This document shows, one piece after another, positions 1 through 8,488 of a DNA stretch of 64,000 nt (the first letter of the stretch is position 1; each line of letters begins with the position of its first letter). The position numbers and the translations under genes are program-made. Below the pieces are notes generated by a model that ran no database searches, was not told the origin of the DNA, and worked only from the letters and a program-made list of their open reading frames with translations. Source of the DNA: Scatolibacter rhodanostii (GTDB lineage Bacteria; Bacillota; Clostridia; Oscillospirales; Acutalibacteraceae); NCBI RefSeq assembly GCF_900197595.1, contig NZ_FZLO01000005.1, positions 1 through 64,000 of the forward strand, read 5' to 3'.

Positions 1-2
1 CA

Positions 3-122
3 TGGCACAATGTGATTAATACTGGAAATATCCCGCTAAAAATTTATACTATTTATGCGCCCCCTCATCATCCGTGGGGCACCATTCAAAGAACAAAAGC
101 GGATGCAGAGGCAGCAGAATAG
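3..122 (+). CDS. Cupin-domain protein, 3' end only
   Basis: The frame is open from the window edge to TAG at 120-122 and encodes the last 39 residues of a small cupin. The tail WHNVINTGNIPLKIYTIY followed by APPHHPWGT and an Ala/Glu-rich end is typical of single-domain cupin_2 proteins. These are usually stand-alone metal-binding beta-barrel proteins of unknown substrate. The 5' part lies outside the window. This is an ordinary chromosomal gene type, so it marks the left limit of the phage DNA, only about 70 bp before the terminase small subunit. Family assignment is good; function is unknown. Confidence 0.8.
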   Translation, partial: WHNVINTGNIPLKIYTIYAPPHHPWGTIQRTKADAEAAE

Positions 123-193
123 TTAAGTAGCGTATCGTTTCGGCGGTGCGCTTTTCTTATACCCAAAAATCAATCACAGGAGGTGGTGACGAT

Positions 194-688
194 GTGGCGA
201 AAGGCAAATATCAAGAGTGGCTAACACCTGATGGAATATTACGGCTTGAAGCTTGGGCAAGAGATGGTTTAACCGATGAACAGCTTGCTAAGAAAATGAA
301 TATTACGCCGTCTACTCTCTATGATTGGAAAAAGAAGTATTCGGAGATTTCGGAGGCCTTAAAAAAGGGCAAGGAAGTTGTTGATATTGAAGTCGAAAAC
401 GCACTTCTTAAACGAGCTAAAGGCTTTGAATATTGCGAAGAAAAAATAGAGATGGAAACTAACGGTGCCGGGCAGGTACTATCAAGAAAAGTTGTACAGG
501 TTGTGAAGCAAGTAGCTCCTGATGTGGGGGCTGCTGTTTTTTGGCTTAAAAATCGTAAGCCGGATGCTTGGAGAGATAAAAAAGATATTGCGGTTGAGGG
601 TGATATAGGCATGAATCTTTCCAATGAGCAGCTGGACACCGAAATTGAAAAATTGAACGGATTGCTTGGGATTGATGAAAGTGGATAG
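194..688 (+). CDS. Phage terminase small subunit
   Basis: This is the DNA-recognition subunit of the phage packaging motor, 164 residues long. The N-terminal helix-turn-helix (LTDEQLAKKMNITPSTLYDW, near residues 23-42) resembles the XtmA/terminase_2 family, and the C-terminal half is the expected acidic oligomerisation/large-subunit-binding region. I chose GTG at 194 because AGGAGGT lies at 178-184, nine bases upstream; an in-frame GTG at 146 has no ribosome site. The gene overlaps the large-subunit start, as in other packaging modules. It is the first phage gene after the cupin; no HNH nuclease or early gene precedes it. Confidence 0.85.
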   Translation: MAKGKYQEWLTPDGILRLEAWARDGLTDEQLAKKMNITPSTLYDWKKKYSEISEALKKGKEVVDIEVENALLKRAKGFEYCEEKIEMETNGAGQVLSRKVVQVVKQVAPDVGAAVFWLKNRKPDAWRDKKDIAVEGDIGMNLSNEQLDTEIEKLNGLLGIDESG

Positions 689-2093
689 AATGGCTGAATA
701 TCAGGCCAAAAAGAAGAAGGTGCTTTTGCAGTCGCAAAGGCGCTTTTTTAATTACTGCAACGTAAAAGCTCCCGACTTTTATAAGCGTGAGAGGCGGTTT
801 CTCGTTGATTTCTGCGACGATTTGCAAGCTTTTTATGAGGGTGAAGATGAAGTATTAGTAGTCAACATGCCGCCAAGACACGGGAAATCACGTACAGTAG
901 GCTGCTTTGTAGAGTGGGTTTTAGGCCGTAATCAAAGAGAAAAGATTATGACAGGCTCCTATAACGAAACACTTTCAACAGTTTTTTCCAAGAATGTTAG
1001 AAATACAATTTTGGAACAGAAAGCGGATGCCACAAAGCTAGTATATTCTGATATCTTCCCTGGGGTAAGAATCAAATATGGCGATGCTGCTATGAATATG
1101 TGGTCCCTAGAGGGTGGATATAACAATTATTTGGCAACATCCCCTACCGGTACTGCAACAGGCTTTGGCGCTTCTCTGCTGATTATTGATGATGTTATCA
1201 AGTCGGCACTAGAAGCCAATAATGCCGATGTGTTAGAAAAGCACTGGGAATGGTTCACAAACACAATGCTTTCCCGTTTGGAGGAAGGCGGCAAGATAAT
1301 TATTGTCATGACGCGCTGGCATAGTCAAGACTTAGCCGGTCGAGCATTGGCGCATTATACGAAAATCGGTGCTAGAATCAAGCATATCACCTACAAAGCT
1401 CTGCAAGATGATGGCACAATGCTGTGTGACGAAATCTTATCACGCAAATCATATGAAGATAAACGTGGTTTAATGGGAATTGATATTGCTGAAGCAAACT
1501 ATCAGCAAAGCCCGATTGATATTAAAGGCAGACTGTATACCAGTTTCAAGACATATGACAAGATACCGATAGATAGTAATAACAACCCATTGTTTACTCG
1601 TATCAGCAATTATACCGATACAGCCGACACTGGCAGCGACTATCTATGCAGTATTAACTACGGAGAGTATAACGGTGAGGCTTATGTTTTAGACGTGCTT
1701 TACACAAAAGATGGCATGGAAATCACAGAACCGGCAACGGCCAAAATGCTGCATGGAAGCCATGTAAATGTCAGCGACATTGAATCCAATAACGGCGGTA
1801 GGGGATTTGCTAGGAATGTGGAGAGGGAGCTAAAAGAAAGATATAGCTCTAACCGTTGTCAGATTCGTCCTTTCCACCAATCCAAAAACAAAATTGCACG
1901 AATCCTTACTAACAGCACATGGGTAATGAATCACATCTACTTTCCAGCTAACTGGAAGGATCGGTGGCCAGAATATTACGAAGCCATGAATCGATACCAA
2001 AAAGAGGGTAAGAATGCTCATGATGATGCCCCCGATGCCACGACGGGTATTGCTGAAAAAATAGGAACAAACGAAATTTATAGCTTTATGTAA
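675..2093 (+). CDS. Phage terminase large subunit
   Basis: ATPase and nuclease of the DNA packaging motor, about 472 residues, full length for the family. A Walker A-like loop PPRHGKS is at residues 66-72 and Walker B LLIIDD at 168-173. The C-terminal RNase-H-like nuclease domain shows the acidic positions DTADTGSDY, ESNNGGRG and HDDAPDAT. The start is uncertain: ATG 675 overlaps the small subunit, and ATG 690 directly after its stop is also possible with GAAAGTGG upstream. The reading frame is intact, so packaging ATPase function may survive even though the phage looks defective elsewhere. Confidence 0.93.
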   Translation: MKVDRMAEYQAKKKKVLLQSQRRFFNYCNVKAPDFYKRERRFLVDFCDDLQAFYEGEDEVLVVNMPPRHGKSRTVGCFVEWVLGRNQREKIMTGSYNETLSTVFSKNVRNTILEQKADATKLVYSDIFPGVRIKYGDAAMNMWSLEGGYNNYLATSPTGTATGFGASLLIIDDVIKSALEANNADVLEKHWEWFTNTMLSRLEEGGKIIIVMTRWHSQDLAGRALAHYTKIGARIKHITYKALQDDGTMLCDEILSRKSYEDKRGLMGIDIAEANYQQSPIDIKGRLYTSFKTYDKIPIDSNNNPLFTRISNYTDTADTGSDYLCSINYGEYNGEAYVLDVLYTKDGMEITEPATAKMLHGSHVNVSDIESNNGGRGFARNVERELKERYSSNRCQIRPFHQSKNKIARILTNSTWVMNHIYFPANWKDRWPEYYEAMNRYQKEGKNAHDDAPDATTGIAEKIGTNEIYSFM

Positions 2094-2105
2094 CGAGGTG
2101 AAAAT

Positions 2106-3593
2106 GTGTTTTTTGGCAGAGATGAAAATAGAAGATTGGCAAAGATCATAAAAAAAGGGGCTGCTGCGGCTATACCTGAGCAAAGATTTATTGAACTTGA
2201 AATATCTCGTTGGAAGCGTTCTCCTCAGAGGAAAGCGGCAATTCAGGGGGAACGATACTACAGAGGGCAGCATGATGTTTTAAAGCGAAAGCGGATGGCA
2301 ATAGGAAAAGGTGGAGAATTGGTAGAACTGCATAATTTGCCTAACAATCGGGTTATGGATAATCAATATGCAAAAATGGTGAATCAGAAAACCAACTATT
2401 TGTTAGGTAAGCCACTCACTTTTGACGGCAAGAACGAAACCTATACAGAACTGCTGAAAAATATTTTCAATCGAAGATTTCAGCGCACCTTCCGCAACAT
2501 GGGAGAAGATTGTTTTAACGGCAGTATCGCATGGTTGTATCCGTACATAGAGGACGATACTCTTAAAATTAGTACATTTAAATCATATGAGATTCTGCCG
2601 TTTTGGAAAAATAGAGAACACACAGAAATTGATATGGCTGTGAGATTGTATCAAGTTGAGGTTTATGAGGGCATTAATTATCGCATAGCCGAAAAAGTAG
2701 AAATATACCGTGATACCGGCATTGAATATTATGACTTGGTCAATGGTTCGCTAGTTGCTGATTCCACAAAAAGTAATGCGCAATATCTGTATACAGAATC
2801 TAAAGAGGGAATCACATCCATGAATTGGGGACGGATCCCCCTTATTGCATTCAAGTGCAATAATAGCGAGATTCCTCTTATCACCAAAATAAAGAGCCTG
2901 CAAGACGGAATCAATGCCATTCTTTCAGATTTCCAGAACAATATGCAGGAAGATTATCGCAATACCATACTGATTATTAAAAACTTTGGCGGAACAGATT
3001 TGTCAGAGTTTCGGCATAATCTTATGGTTGCGGGTGCTGTCAACGTAAAGTCCACGCAAGAGGCCCAGGGAGGAGTCGATGCACTGGAAATAAACGTGAA
3101 TTCGGAGAACTATAAAGCAATACTGGACATTTTCAAAAGAGCGTTGGTATCTAACGCTATGGGATATGATGCTGCAGATTTGCGGACAAGTGGATCTCCT
3201 AATCAGATGAATATTAAGTCAGTGCTAAATGATATTGATTTAGATGCCAACAGCATGGAAACGGAATTTCAGGCAGCTTTTGAAGATTTATTGTGGTTTG
3301 TCAATCAGTTTTTAGCGTTTACAGGGCAAGGGGATTTTCTAAAAGAACAGGTTAATGTAGTGTTTAACCGTGATACCATTATTTCAGAATCCGAGGTCAT
3401 AACGGACATTAAAAATTCTGTGGGTATTCTTTCGGACGAAACCTTGATTGCTCAACATCCCTATGTTACCAATGTGCAAGAAGAGTTGGAGCGGATACAG
3501 CAGCAGGAGCAGCGCAATTTGGAAAAAGCCACGCAAAGCTTAAATTATCCAAATGCACATACTCACGGAGAGGACGAAGATGAAGAATCGTGA
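2106..3593 (+). CDS. Phage portal protein, SPP1 Gp6 family
   Basis: Dodecameric portal at the capsid vertex through which DNA enters and leaves; 495 residues, usual length for SPP1-type portals. Typical segments are a basic N-terminus, YYRGQHDVLKRKR, the VNQKTNYLLGKPLTF block near residue 97, and a Gln/Glu-rich C-terminal tail. The GTG at 2106 is preceded by ACGAGGTG; an ATG two bases upstream is in another frame and closes after a few codons. It follows the terminase by 12 bp and overlaps the next gene slightly, giving the standard packaging-portal-head order. Confidence 0.92.
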   Translation: MFFGRDENRRLAKIIKKGAAAAIPEQRFIELEISRWKRSPQRKAAIQGERYYRGQHDVLKRKRMAIGKGGELVELHNLPNNRVMDNQYAKMVNQKTNYLLGKPLTFDGKNETYTELLKNIFNRRFQRTFRNMGEDCFNGSIAWLYPYIEDDTLKISTFKSYEILPFWKNREHTEIDMAVRLYQVEVYEGINYRIAEKVEIYRDTGIEYYDLVNGSLVADSTKSNAQYLYTESKEGITSMNWGRIPLIAFKCNNSEIPLITKIKSLQDGINAILSDFQNNMQEDYRNTILIIKNFGGTDLSEFRHNLMVAGAVNVKSTQEAQGGVDALEINVNSENYKAILDIFKRALVSNAMGYDAADLRTSGSPNQMNIKSVLNDIDLDANSMETEFQAAFEDLLWFVNQFLAFTGQGDFLKEQVNVVFNRDTIISESEVITDIKNSVGILSDETLIAQHPYVTNVQEELERIQQQEQRNLEKATQSLNYPNAHTHGEDEDEES

Positions 3594-5073
3594 TTATTGG
3601 CGAAAGCGGATTATAGAAGTGAAAAAGCGGCAGCTTCGGCAAGACGATGTTTTGATAGAATCTCTAAACAGAGAGTATAAAAAAGCACTGCATTCTCTCA
3701 CAGAGGATATTGACAGATGGTTTGAAAGAATTGCAAAAAACAACAGCATAGGCCTTGCTGATGCCAGAAAAATGCTGTCAGCCAACGAATTGGAGGAATT
3801 CCATTGGACCGTAGAAGAATATATCAAGTATGGCCAAGCAAATGGTGTTTCTGCTGATTGGAAAAAACAGCTTGAGAATGCTTCTGCTAAGGTACATATC
3901 AGCCGTTTGGAATCACTAGAAATGCAAGTCCGGCATGAACTGGAAATGCTTGAAAACAAGCAGGTACAAGGCATAGAAAAGCACCTTAATAGTACATACA
4001 CAGAAAATTATTATCGCACAGCTTTTGAGATTCAAAAAGGGGTGGGGTACGGGGTTCAGCTCAATCGGTTCAGTCCCTCACAGGTACAAAGGGTACTGGA
4101 TAAGCCATGGACACCGGACAACTTCACTTTTAAGGACCGCTGCTGGACAAACAAAGAAAAACTTATTGCAGAGCTAGAAACAGGCATTGCTCAAACGCTA
4201 ATTCGAGGTGATTCCCCTGACCAACTCATTAAACGTATATCTAAAACGTTCAATGTACAAATGCATAAAGCTGCCACGTTGGTTTCTAATGAATCAGCTT
4301 ATTTCAGTGCGGAAGCCGAAAAACAGTGTTATGAAGATTTAGACGTTGAGCAGTATGAAATAGATGCCACGCTTGATTCCACTACCTGCTCGGAATGCGG
4401 CGATATGGACGGTCGAGTCTTTGATATGAAAGACTACACTGTGGGTGTTACGGCACCACCATTTCATGTACGTTGCCGTTGTGATAAAGTCCCTTATTTT
4501 GATGATAATATCGGCACACGCTTTGCACGAGATGCAGACAGCAAAACAACCTTTGTGCCGGAGGGCATGAAATACAAGGAATGGAAAGAAAAAATTCTTG
4601 TGAGCAAAGATTTAAAAGAATATAATTCTTTCGTTGAAACCTTGGGGAAGAACGCGCCTGAATCAATTGATATTTTCAAAGAAATAAAGTATAATAATAA
4701 AAAATACGAACTGTTTAAAGCATACGCAAGGAGCTTAGAGAGTGGCGAATTAACTGCACTTGCGGACTTTACTCTTTATGAACATACCAGCGATAAAATT
4801 GATAATATATTGATTAGGCTAACAACATCAAAAGGAACACAGATAACCTCTAAATCGAATCATTTTATAAACCGTGTTATTGGGTCGGTGGAAGAAAAGA
4901 GGTCTGGTGTTGATATTGAGGATATAAAGCAAGCATTGACTAATCCTGAAAAAATAGATTCAAGGGTAGGAAAAACTGTTTCTAGTGACCGGTATTTTGG
5001 TGAAAGGGTTATTGTAACAGCGAACCCCGATACAGGTAAATTAATACAAGCGAATCCTAGACACAGAAAGTGA
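3580..5073 (+). CDS. Phage minor head protein (SPP1 gp7/MuF) with C-terminal toxin-like domain
   Basis: A 497-residue protein from ATG 3580 (GGAGAGG upstream). Residues 1-310 are a head morphogenesis protein of the SPP1 gp7/Mu F type, with the zinc-ligand-like pattern CSEC (270-273) and HVRCRC (296-301). Beyond residue 320 comes an extension of about 180 residues not needed in simple gp7 proteins. Its end has NHFINRVIG around His428, then DIEDIKQALTNPEKI and a GKLIQANPRHRK terminus. This layout resembles the BECR-type (barnase/EndoU/colicin E5/RelE-like) RNase tails described on MuF polymorphic toxins of temperate Firmicute phages. That assignment is inference from motif spacing. The DNA of the extension is visibly more AT-rich than the head part, suggesting domain exchange. 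A small acidic gene follows at once. Confidence 0.85.
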   Translation: MKNRDYWRKRIIEVKKRQLRQDDVLIESLNREYKKALHSLTEDIDRWFERIAKNNSIGLADARKMLSANELEEFHWTVEEYIKYGQANGVSADWKKQLENASAKVHISRLESLEMQVRHELEMLENKQVQGIEKHLNSTYTENYYRTAFEIQKGVGYGVQLNRFSPSQVQRVLDKPWTPDNFTFKDRCWTNKEKLIAELETGIAQTLIRGDSPDQLIKRISKTFNVQMHKAATLVSNESAYFSAEAEKQCYEDLDVEQYEIDATLDSTTCSECGDMDGRVFDMKDYTVGVTAPPFHVRCRCDKVPYFDDNIGTRFARDADSKTTFVPEGMKYKEWKEKILVSKDLKEYNSFVETLGKNAPESIDIFKEIKYNNKKYELFKAYARSLESGELTALADFTLYEHTSDKIDNILIRLTTSKGTQITSKSNHFINRVIGSVEEKRSGVDIEDIKQALTNPEKIDSRVGKTVSSDRYFGERVIVTANPDTGKLIQANPRHRK

Positions 5074-5081
5074 GGTGGCTC

Positions 5082-5291
5082 ATGATAAAAATTACTACTG
5101 CTCAAAAAGAATATTTGTCTTCGTATATTGATGATATAGACGATTTACTCACAAAAGAAACGGATGAACAGCTGCTTTCCTCGATTGATGATGTAATTGT
5201 TAATGAGTATGATGACCAACAGGAGAACCTATCTGAAGAAGGCGTAAAGCTCCAAAAAATATATGATGAGATTTTTGAGATGAACGATTAA
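5082..5291 (+). CDS. Small acidic protein, candidate immunity protein for the MuF toxin domain
   Basis: A 69-residue, strongly acidic protein with runs such as YIDDIDDLL and SSIDDVIVNEYDD and no membrane segment. ATG 5082 has GAGG eight bases upstream; the gene begins 8 bp after the minor head stop. I do not recognise the family. Position, size and charge fit an immunity protein that binds a basic nuclease domain: in MuF polymorphic toxin loci a small immunity gene directly follows the toxin-bearing head gene. It is the last gene before a terminator at 5317-5347. The functional call is inference from context only. Confidence 0.6.
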   Translation: MIKITTAQKEYLSSYIDDIDDLLTKETDEQLLSSIDDVIVNEYDDQQENLSEEGVKLQKIYDEIFEMND

Positions 5292-5316
5292 GTATAAATT
5301 TAATATCCGTTAACAC

Positions 5317-5347
5317 GCACGCTTCCTTTTGGGGGCGTGCTGTTTTT
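5317..5347 (+). terminator. Rho-independent terminator after MuF toxin/immunity pair
   Basis: GCACGC (5317-5322) pairs with GCGTGC (5335-5340), extended by CC/GG pairs, and is followed by TGTTTTT. It separates the packaging and MuF unit from the scaffold-capsid genes, so those may have their own promoter or depend on read-through. Confidence 0.75.
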
Positions 5348-5389
5348 ATACAATTTTTTAACCCCCATAAGGGAAGAAAGGAAGGTTTT

Positions 5390-5941
5390 ATGAAGAAAGA
5401 AGAATTATTGGCTCTTGGTGTTCCGGAGGATAAAGTAGAAAAAATCTTGGAAATCAACAAAAATGATGTTGAGGAGGAGCAGGGTAAAACAACCGAGTTG
5501 CAGGGTCAGCTTACCACGGTGCAGACACAGCTGAAAAGCTTTGAGGGTGTGGATGTGGAAAAACTGCAGGGTAAAATCACAGAGCTGCAGACTGATTTAC
5601 AGACAAAAGAAACAGAATATCAGCAGAAATTGGCAGAGCAAGCTTTTAGTGCGCTGGTCAATGAGCAAGCGATGTCCGCAAAGTGTAAAAACGCAAAAGC
5701 GGTTATGGCTTTGCTTGATTTAGATAGTCTGAAATCCAGCCAAAACCAAAAAGAGGATATTGCAAAAGCTATCAAGACACTGCAGGAATCAGACGGGTAT
5801 CTGTTTGAATCTACTAAGCCGGCGACACGACACCTTAACAGTACAAAGCCTGGGCAGGGTAGAGATGGTTTGCCCGATGATACACCCACACCGCTTACAC
5901 TGGAAGAGGCGGTCAGAAACACACTAGAAAAATCTGAATAA
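5390..5941 (+). CDS. Phage capsid scaffolding protein (GP20-like)
   Basis: A 183-residue, mostly helical, Gln/Glu/Lys-rich protein with a long predicted coiled coil from about residue 20 to 90 and a loop-rich C-terminus (residues 150-170 with GQGRDGLPDDTPTP). This matches phage minor structural protein GP20, the scaffold that guides capsid assembly. ATG 5390 follows AAGGAAGG. It sits directly before the major capsid gene, the usual order. Its basic/acidic C-terminal segment would be the part that contacts capsid subunits. Confidence 0.85.
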   Translation: MKKEELLALGVPEDKVEKILEINKNDVEEEQGKTTELQGQLTTVQTQLKSFEGVDVEKLQGKITELQTDLQTKETEYQQKLAEQAFSALVNEQAMSAKCKNAKAVMALLDLDSLKSSQNQKEDIAKAIKTLQESDGYLFESTKPATRHLNSTKPGQGRDGLPDDTPTPLTLEEAVRNTLEKSE

Positions 5942-5959
5942 AGAGAGGAATTTAACATT

Positions 5960-6913
5960 ATGGCAGTAACATTAGCACAAGCAAGGCTCAACGTACAGGA
6001 TGATTTGCAGGTGGGAGTCATTGACGAATTTGCAAAATCAAACTTTTTGTTTAACAATCTTACTTTTGATGATTGCGTATCACCTACAGGAGGCGGAGCA
6101 ACGCTCACTTATGGCTATACTCGTTTAATCACACAGCCGAAAGCTGAGTTTAGAGCTGTCAATAACGAATACAGCACTCACGAGGTAGACAAACAGCGCC
6201 ATACCGTAGACTTGAAAGTGTTCGGTGGTGCATTTGCGGTGGACCGTATTATTGCCGGTATGGGCGGCATTGTATCAGAGGTTACTCTTCAGATGCAGCA
6301 GAAAATTAAAGCGGCATCTGCTCTTTTCAACGATACAGTAATCAACGGAGATTCAGCGGTAGAAGAAAAAGCTTTTGACGGTTTGGAAAAAGCCATTGCC
6401 GGTTCTTCCACGGAATATATTCCCTCAGCTGTCATTGATTTATCCACGTCAGCGGCAGTAGACAGCAACTATAAAGAATTTTTGGATATTCTGGATGAAT
6501 TCCTAATGGGATTGGACGGTACTCCCTCGGCTATTATGGGAAATCTCAAACTAATTGCCAAAATCAGAGCTTGCGCCAGACGTGCCGGTATGTATCAAAC
6601 AAGCAAAAACAACTTCGGCCAGCAGATTGAACATTACGGCTCAACTCCATTAATCGATTTGGGAGAGAAACCCGGCGAAAATAAGCCTGTATCAGGTATT
6701 GATGCGGAAGGCACAACTTCCCTCTATGCGGTGCGTTTTGGTTTAGACGGGTTCCATGCGGTTTCTATGTCAGGTCAGCCTCCTGTTAAAACATGGCTGC
6801 CTGATTACAGCACATCAGGTGCCGTCAAAAAAGGCGAGGTCGAAATGGTGGCAGCGGTTGCCTTAAAAGCCACAAAAGCAGCCGGGGCATTAAGACAAAT
6901 TAAAGTGAAATAA
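5960..6913 (+). CDS. Phage major capsid protein
   Basis: A 317-residue protein with no homologue-specific motif I can quote, but its place immediately after the scaffold, its high expression-type RBS (AGAGAGG), and segments such as DKQRHTVDLKVFGGAFAVDR and FLMGLDGTPSAIMGNLKL are typical of HK97-fold capsid proteins of Firmicute prophages. No long N-terminal delta domain is present, consistent with use of a separate scaffold. The frame is intact. Confidence 0.85.
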   Translation: MAVTLAQARLNVQDDLQVGVIDEFAKSNFLFNNLTFDDCVSPTGGGATLTYGYTRLITQPKAEFRAVNNEYSTHEVDKQRHTVDLKVFGGAFAVDRIIAGMGGIVSEVTLQMQQKIKAASALFNDTVINGDSAVEEKAFDGLEKAIAGSSTEYIPSAVIDLSTSAAVDSNYKEFLDILDEFLMGLDGTPSAIMGNLKLIAKIRACARRAGMYQTSKNNFGQQIEHYGSTPLIDLGEKPGENKPVSGIDAEGTTSLYAVRFGLDGFHAVSMSGQPPVKTWLPDYSTSGAVKKGEVEMVAAVALKATKAAGALRQIKVK

Positions 6914-6925
6914 GGAGGTTTTATC

Positions 6926-7243
6926 ATGACTAAGATTATCGCTCCCAACAAGCAATATGCCGGTGTTTCTGCCGGCATTACGTTTGTAAATGGCGTTGGT
7001 GAAACGGAAGACGAACATTTAATAAAATGGTTTGAGTCAAAGGGGTATAACATAGAACGGGAAGAACCTTTGCCAGAACAGGAAGAAGAGCCTGAAGAAG
7101 AAATTCCTGCTGAAGGAGTTTTAATAGAGGGAGAATCACAAGAACAAGAAGAAATCCCTCCAGTACAGGAAGAGGTTGTAGAAATTGATGAAGCGGCTTC
7201 TGCAGAAGAGAAAAAGCCCAAGAGCAGCAAAAGAAAGGGATAA
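6926..7243 (+). CDS. Conserved phage head-region protein, Glu-rich C-terminus
   Basis: A 105-residue protein starting ATG 6926 with AAGGAGG upstream. The first 45 residues (IIAPNKQYAGVSAGITF, then DEHLIKWFESKGYNIE) match a small module common just after major capsid genes in Clostridia and Bacillus prophages. It may be a LEM/YqbF-like fold. The rest is low-complexity Glu/Pro and ends in a Lys/Ser-rich tail, so it is probably disordered. Role unknown; perhaps a head decoration or connector accessory. Confidence 0.65.
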   Translation: MTKIIAPNKQYAGVSAGITFVNGVGETEDEHLIKWFESKGYNIEREEPLPEQEEEPEEEIPAEGVLIEGESQEQEEIPPVQEEVVEIDEAASAEEKKPKSSKRKG

Positions 7244-7245
7244 CA

Positions 7246-7632
7246 ATGGAAATCAAAGATCAAGTCAGCAAAAGAATTCTTGGCTTTGGTTATGCCGTCG
7301 CAGATTCTGACGGATTCATGCTTGATTTTTCTATTGAGAAAGCGGAAACAGAAATTCAGAATATCTGTAATATTTCTGATATTCCAGTAGGTTTAAAATA
7401 TGTGTGGATTGACCGTGCGGCCGGCATATTTCTTTCTGAAAAAGCAGCTGTTTCTGCAGACGGATTTATTCCGCAAATCACAGCCGGCAGTGTGAAGCAA
7501 ATCAAAGAGGGAGATGTCACAGTGTCTTATACAGACGAAGAAACTCCTTTGCAAAAATTTGAAAGGTTGATTTCTACTCTGAAGAACAGCGGAAAAGGGC
7601 AGTTTGAACAATATAGGCGCCTAACATGGTGA
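7246..7632 (+). CDS. Head-tail connector protein, YqbG-like
   Basis: A 128-residue protein in the slot of YqbG/gp6-type connector subunits, between the capsid genes and the stopper. The helical N-terminus, DRAAGIFLSEKAA segment and YTDEETPLQKFERLI C-terminal helix fit this family. It should form a ring below the portal. It starts 2 bp after the preceding stop and overlaps the next gene by 7 bp, so translation is coupled. Confidence 0.7.
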   Translation: MEIKDQVSKRILGFGYAVADSDGFMLDFSIEKAETEIQNICNISDIPVGLKYVWIDRAAGIFLSEKAAVSADGFIPQITAGSVKQIKEGDVTVSYTDEETPLQKFERLISTLKNSGKGQFEQYRRLTW

Positions 7633-7985
7633 CAACCTATCAAAGAACAGTCTTCAGTATGTTTACTGCAAGCTGTACAGTAAAAGTTAGAAAAGGCAGA
7701 ACCAATCCTGTGACAGAAATGGAAGAATTTACAGAGAATATGATTTTTGAAAATGAACCTTGCCGCATTTCTTTTCAGTCTACATCGCCTTCTTCTGACG
7801 GTGATACACCAAAGATATTCCAGCAAGTCAAGCTATTGATATCCAAAGACAAAGAAATCCCTTCCGGCTCTAAAATTACAGTAACCCAAAATAGGCATAC
7901 CGAAACCTACACAAGGAGCGGTATGCCCTCTATTTATTCTGTTCATCAAGAAATTCCCGTTGAACTGTTCAAAGGGTGGGCGTAG
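7626..7985 (+). CDS. Head-completion/stopper protein, YqbH/XkdH-like
   Basis: A 119-residue, beta-rich protein (CRISFQSTSPSSDGDTPKIF, then VKLLISKDKEIPSGSKITV) that matches the XkdH/YqbH group in order and composition. These proteins close the connector after DNA packaging. The start overlaps the YqbG-like gene end, and the stop lies at the start of the next gene. No anomalies seen. Confidence 0.7.
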   Translation: MVTTYQRTVFSMFTASCTVKVRKGRTNPVTEMEEFTENMIFENEPCRISFQSTSPSSDGDTPKIFQQVKLLISKDKEIPSGSKITVTQNRHTETYTRSGMPSIYSVHQEIPVELFKGWA

Positions 7986-8488
7986 TGAGTAAAAATGTAA
8001 ACTATGAGGATTTAAAGAATTTGCTGAAACGCTTGGAAGCAGCGGAACAGGAAAGTCCTGCATTTGTTGAAAAGCTAGCTAAACAAATAGCAGCACGGCT
8101 TTTAAGAGCGTTAAAAAAGAATACTCCGGTTTATGAAACTCCGGATTATCTTAATCCTATTAAGGATTATGAAAAAAGAGCGCAGTATCAGTTTAAACGA
8201 ACAGGCGGCACTTTGCGGAGAGCATGGACAGCAGAACGTGTCCAAATCAAAGGCGATATAGTTCAAATCACAATTTTTAATCCAATGGAATATGCCTCTT
8301 ACGTTAATTATGGTCATCGGCAAACACCAGGGAGATATGTTCCGCAAATTGGATTAAGGCTCAAAAAGTCATGGGTTCAAGGTAGTTTCTTCATGGAAAA
8401 ATCGGAAAATCAGACAGAACAGTATATTCAACAAATGCTAGAACCGCAAATTATGCAATTCTTGAAAGGGGTATTTGATGGTAAATGA
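7985..8488 (+). CDS. HK97 gp10-like / XkdI tail completion protein
   Basis: A 167-residue protein. The block NYEDLKNLLKRLEAAE followed by KTGGTLRRAWT-like and NPMEYASYVNYGHRQ motifs is characteristic of the HK97 gp10/XkdI family (tail-terminator or head-tail joining factor). GTG 7985 has AAGGGTGG about seven bases upstream; the GTG at 7976 is too close to that site. It overlaps the next gene by 11 bp. Confidence 0.8.
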   Translation: MSKNVNYEDLKNLLKRLEAAEQESPAFVEKLAKQIAARLLRALKKNTPVYETPDYLNPIKDYEKRAQYQFKRTGGTLRRAWTAERVQIKGDIVQITIFNPMEYASYVNYGHRQTPGRYVPQIGLRLKKSWVQGSFFMEKSENQTEQYIQQMLEPQIMQFLKGVFDGK

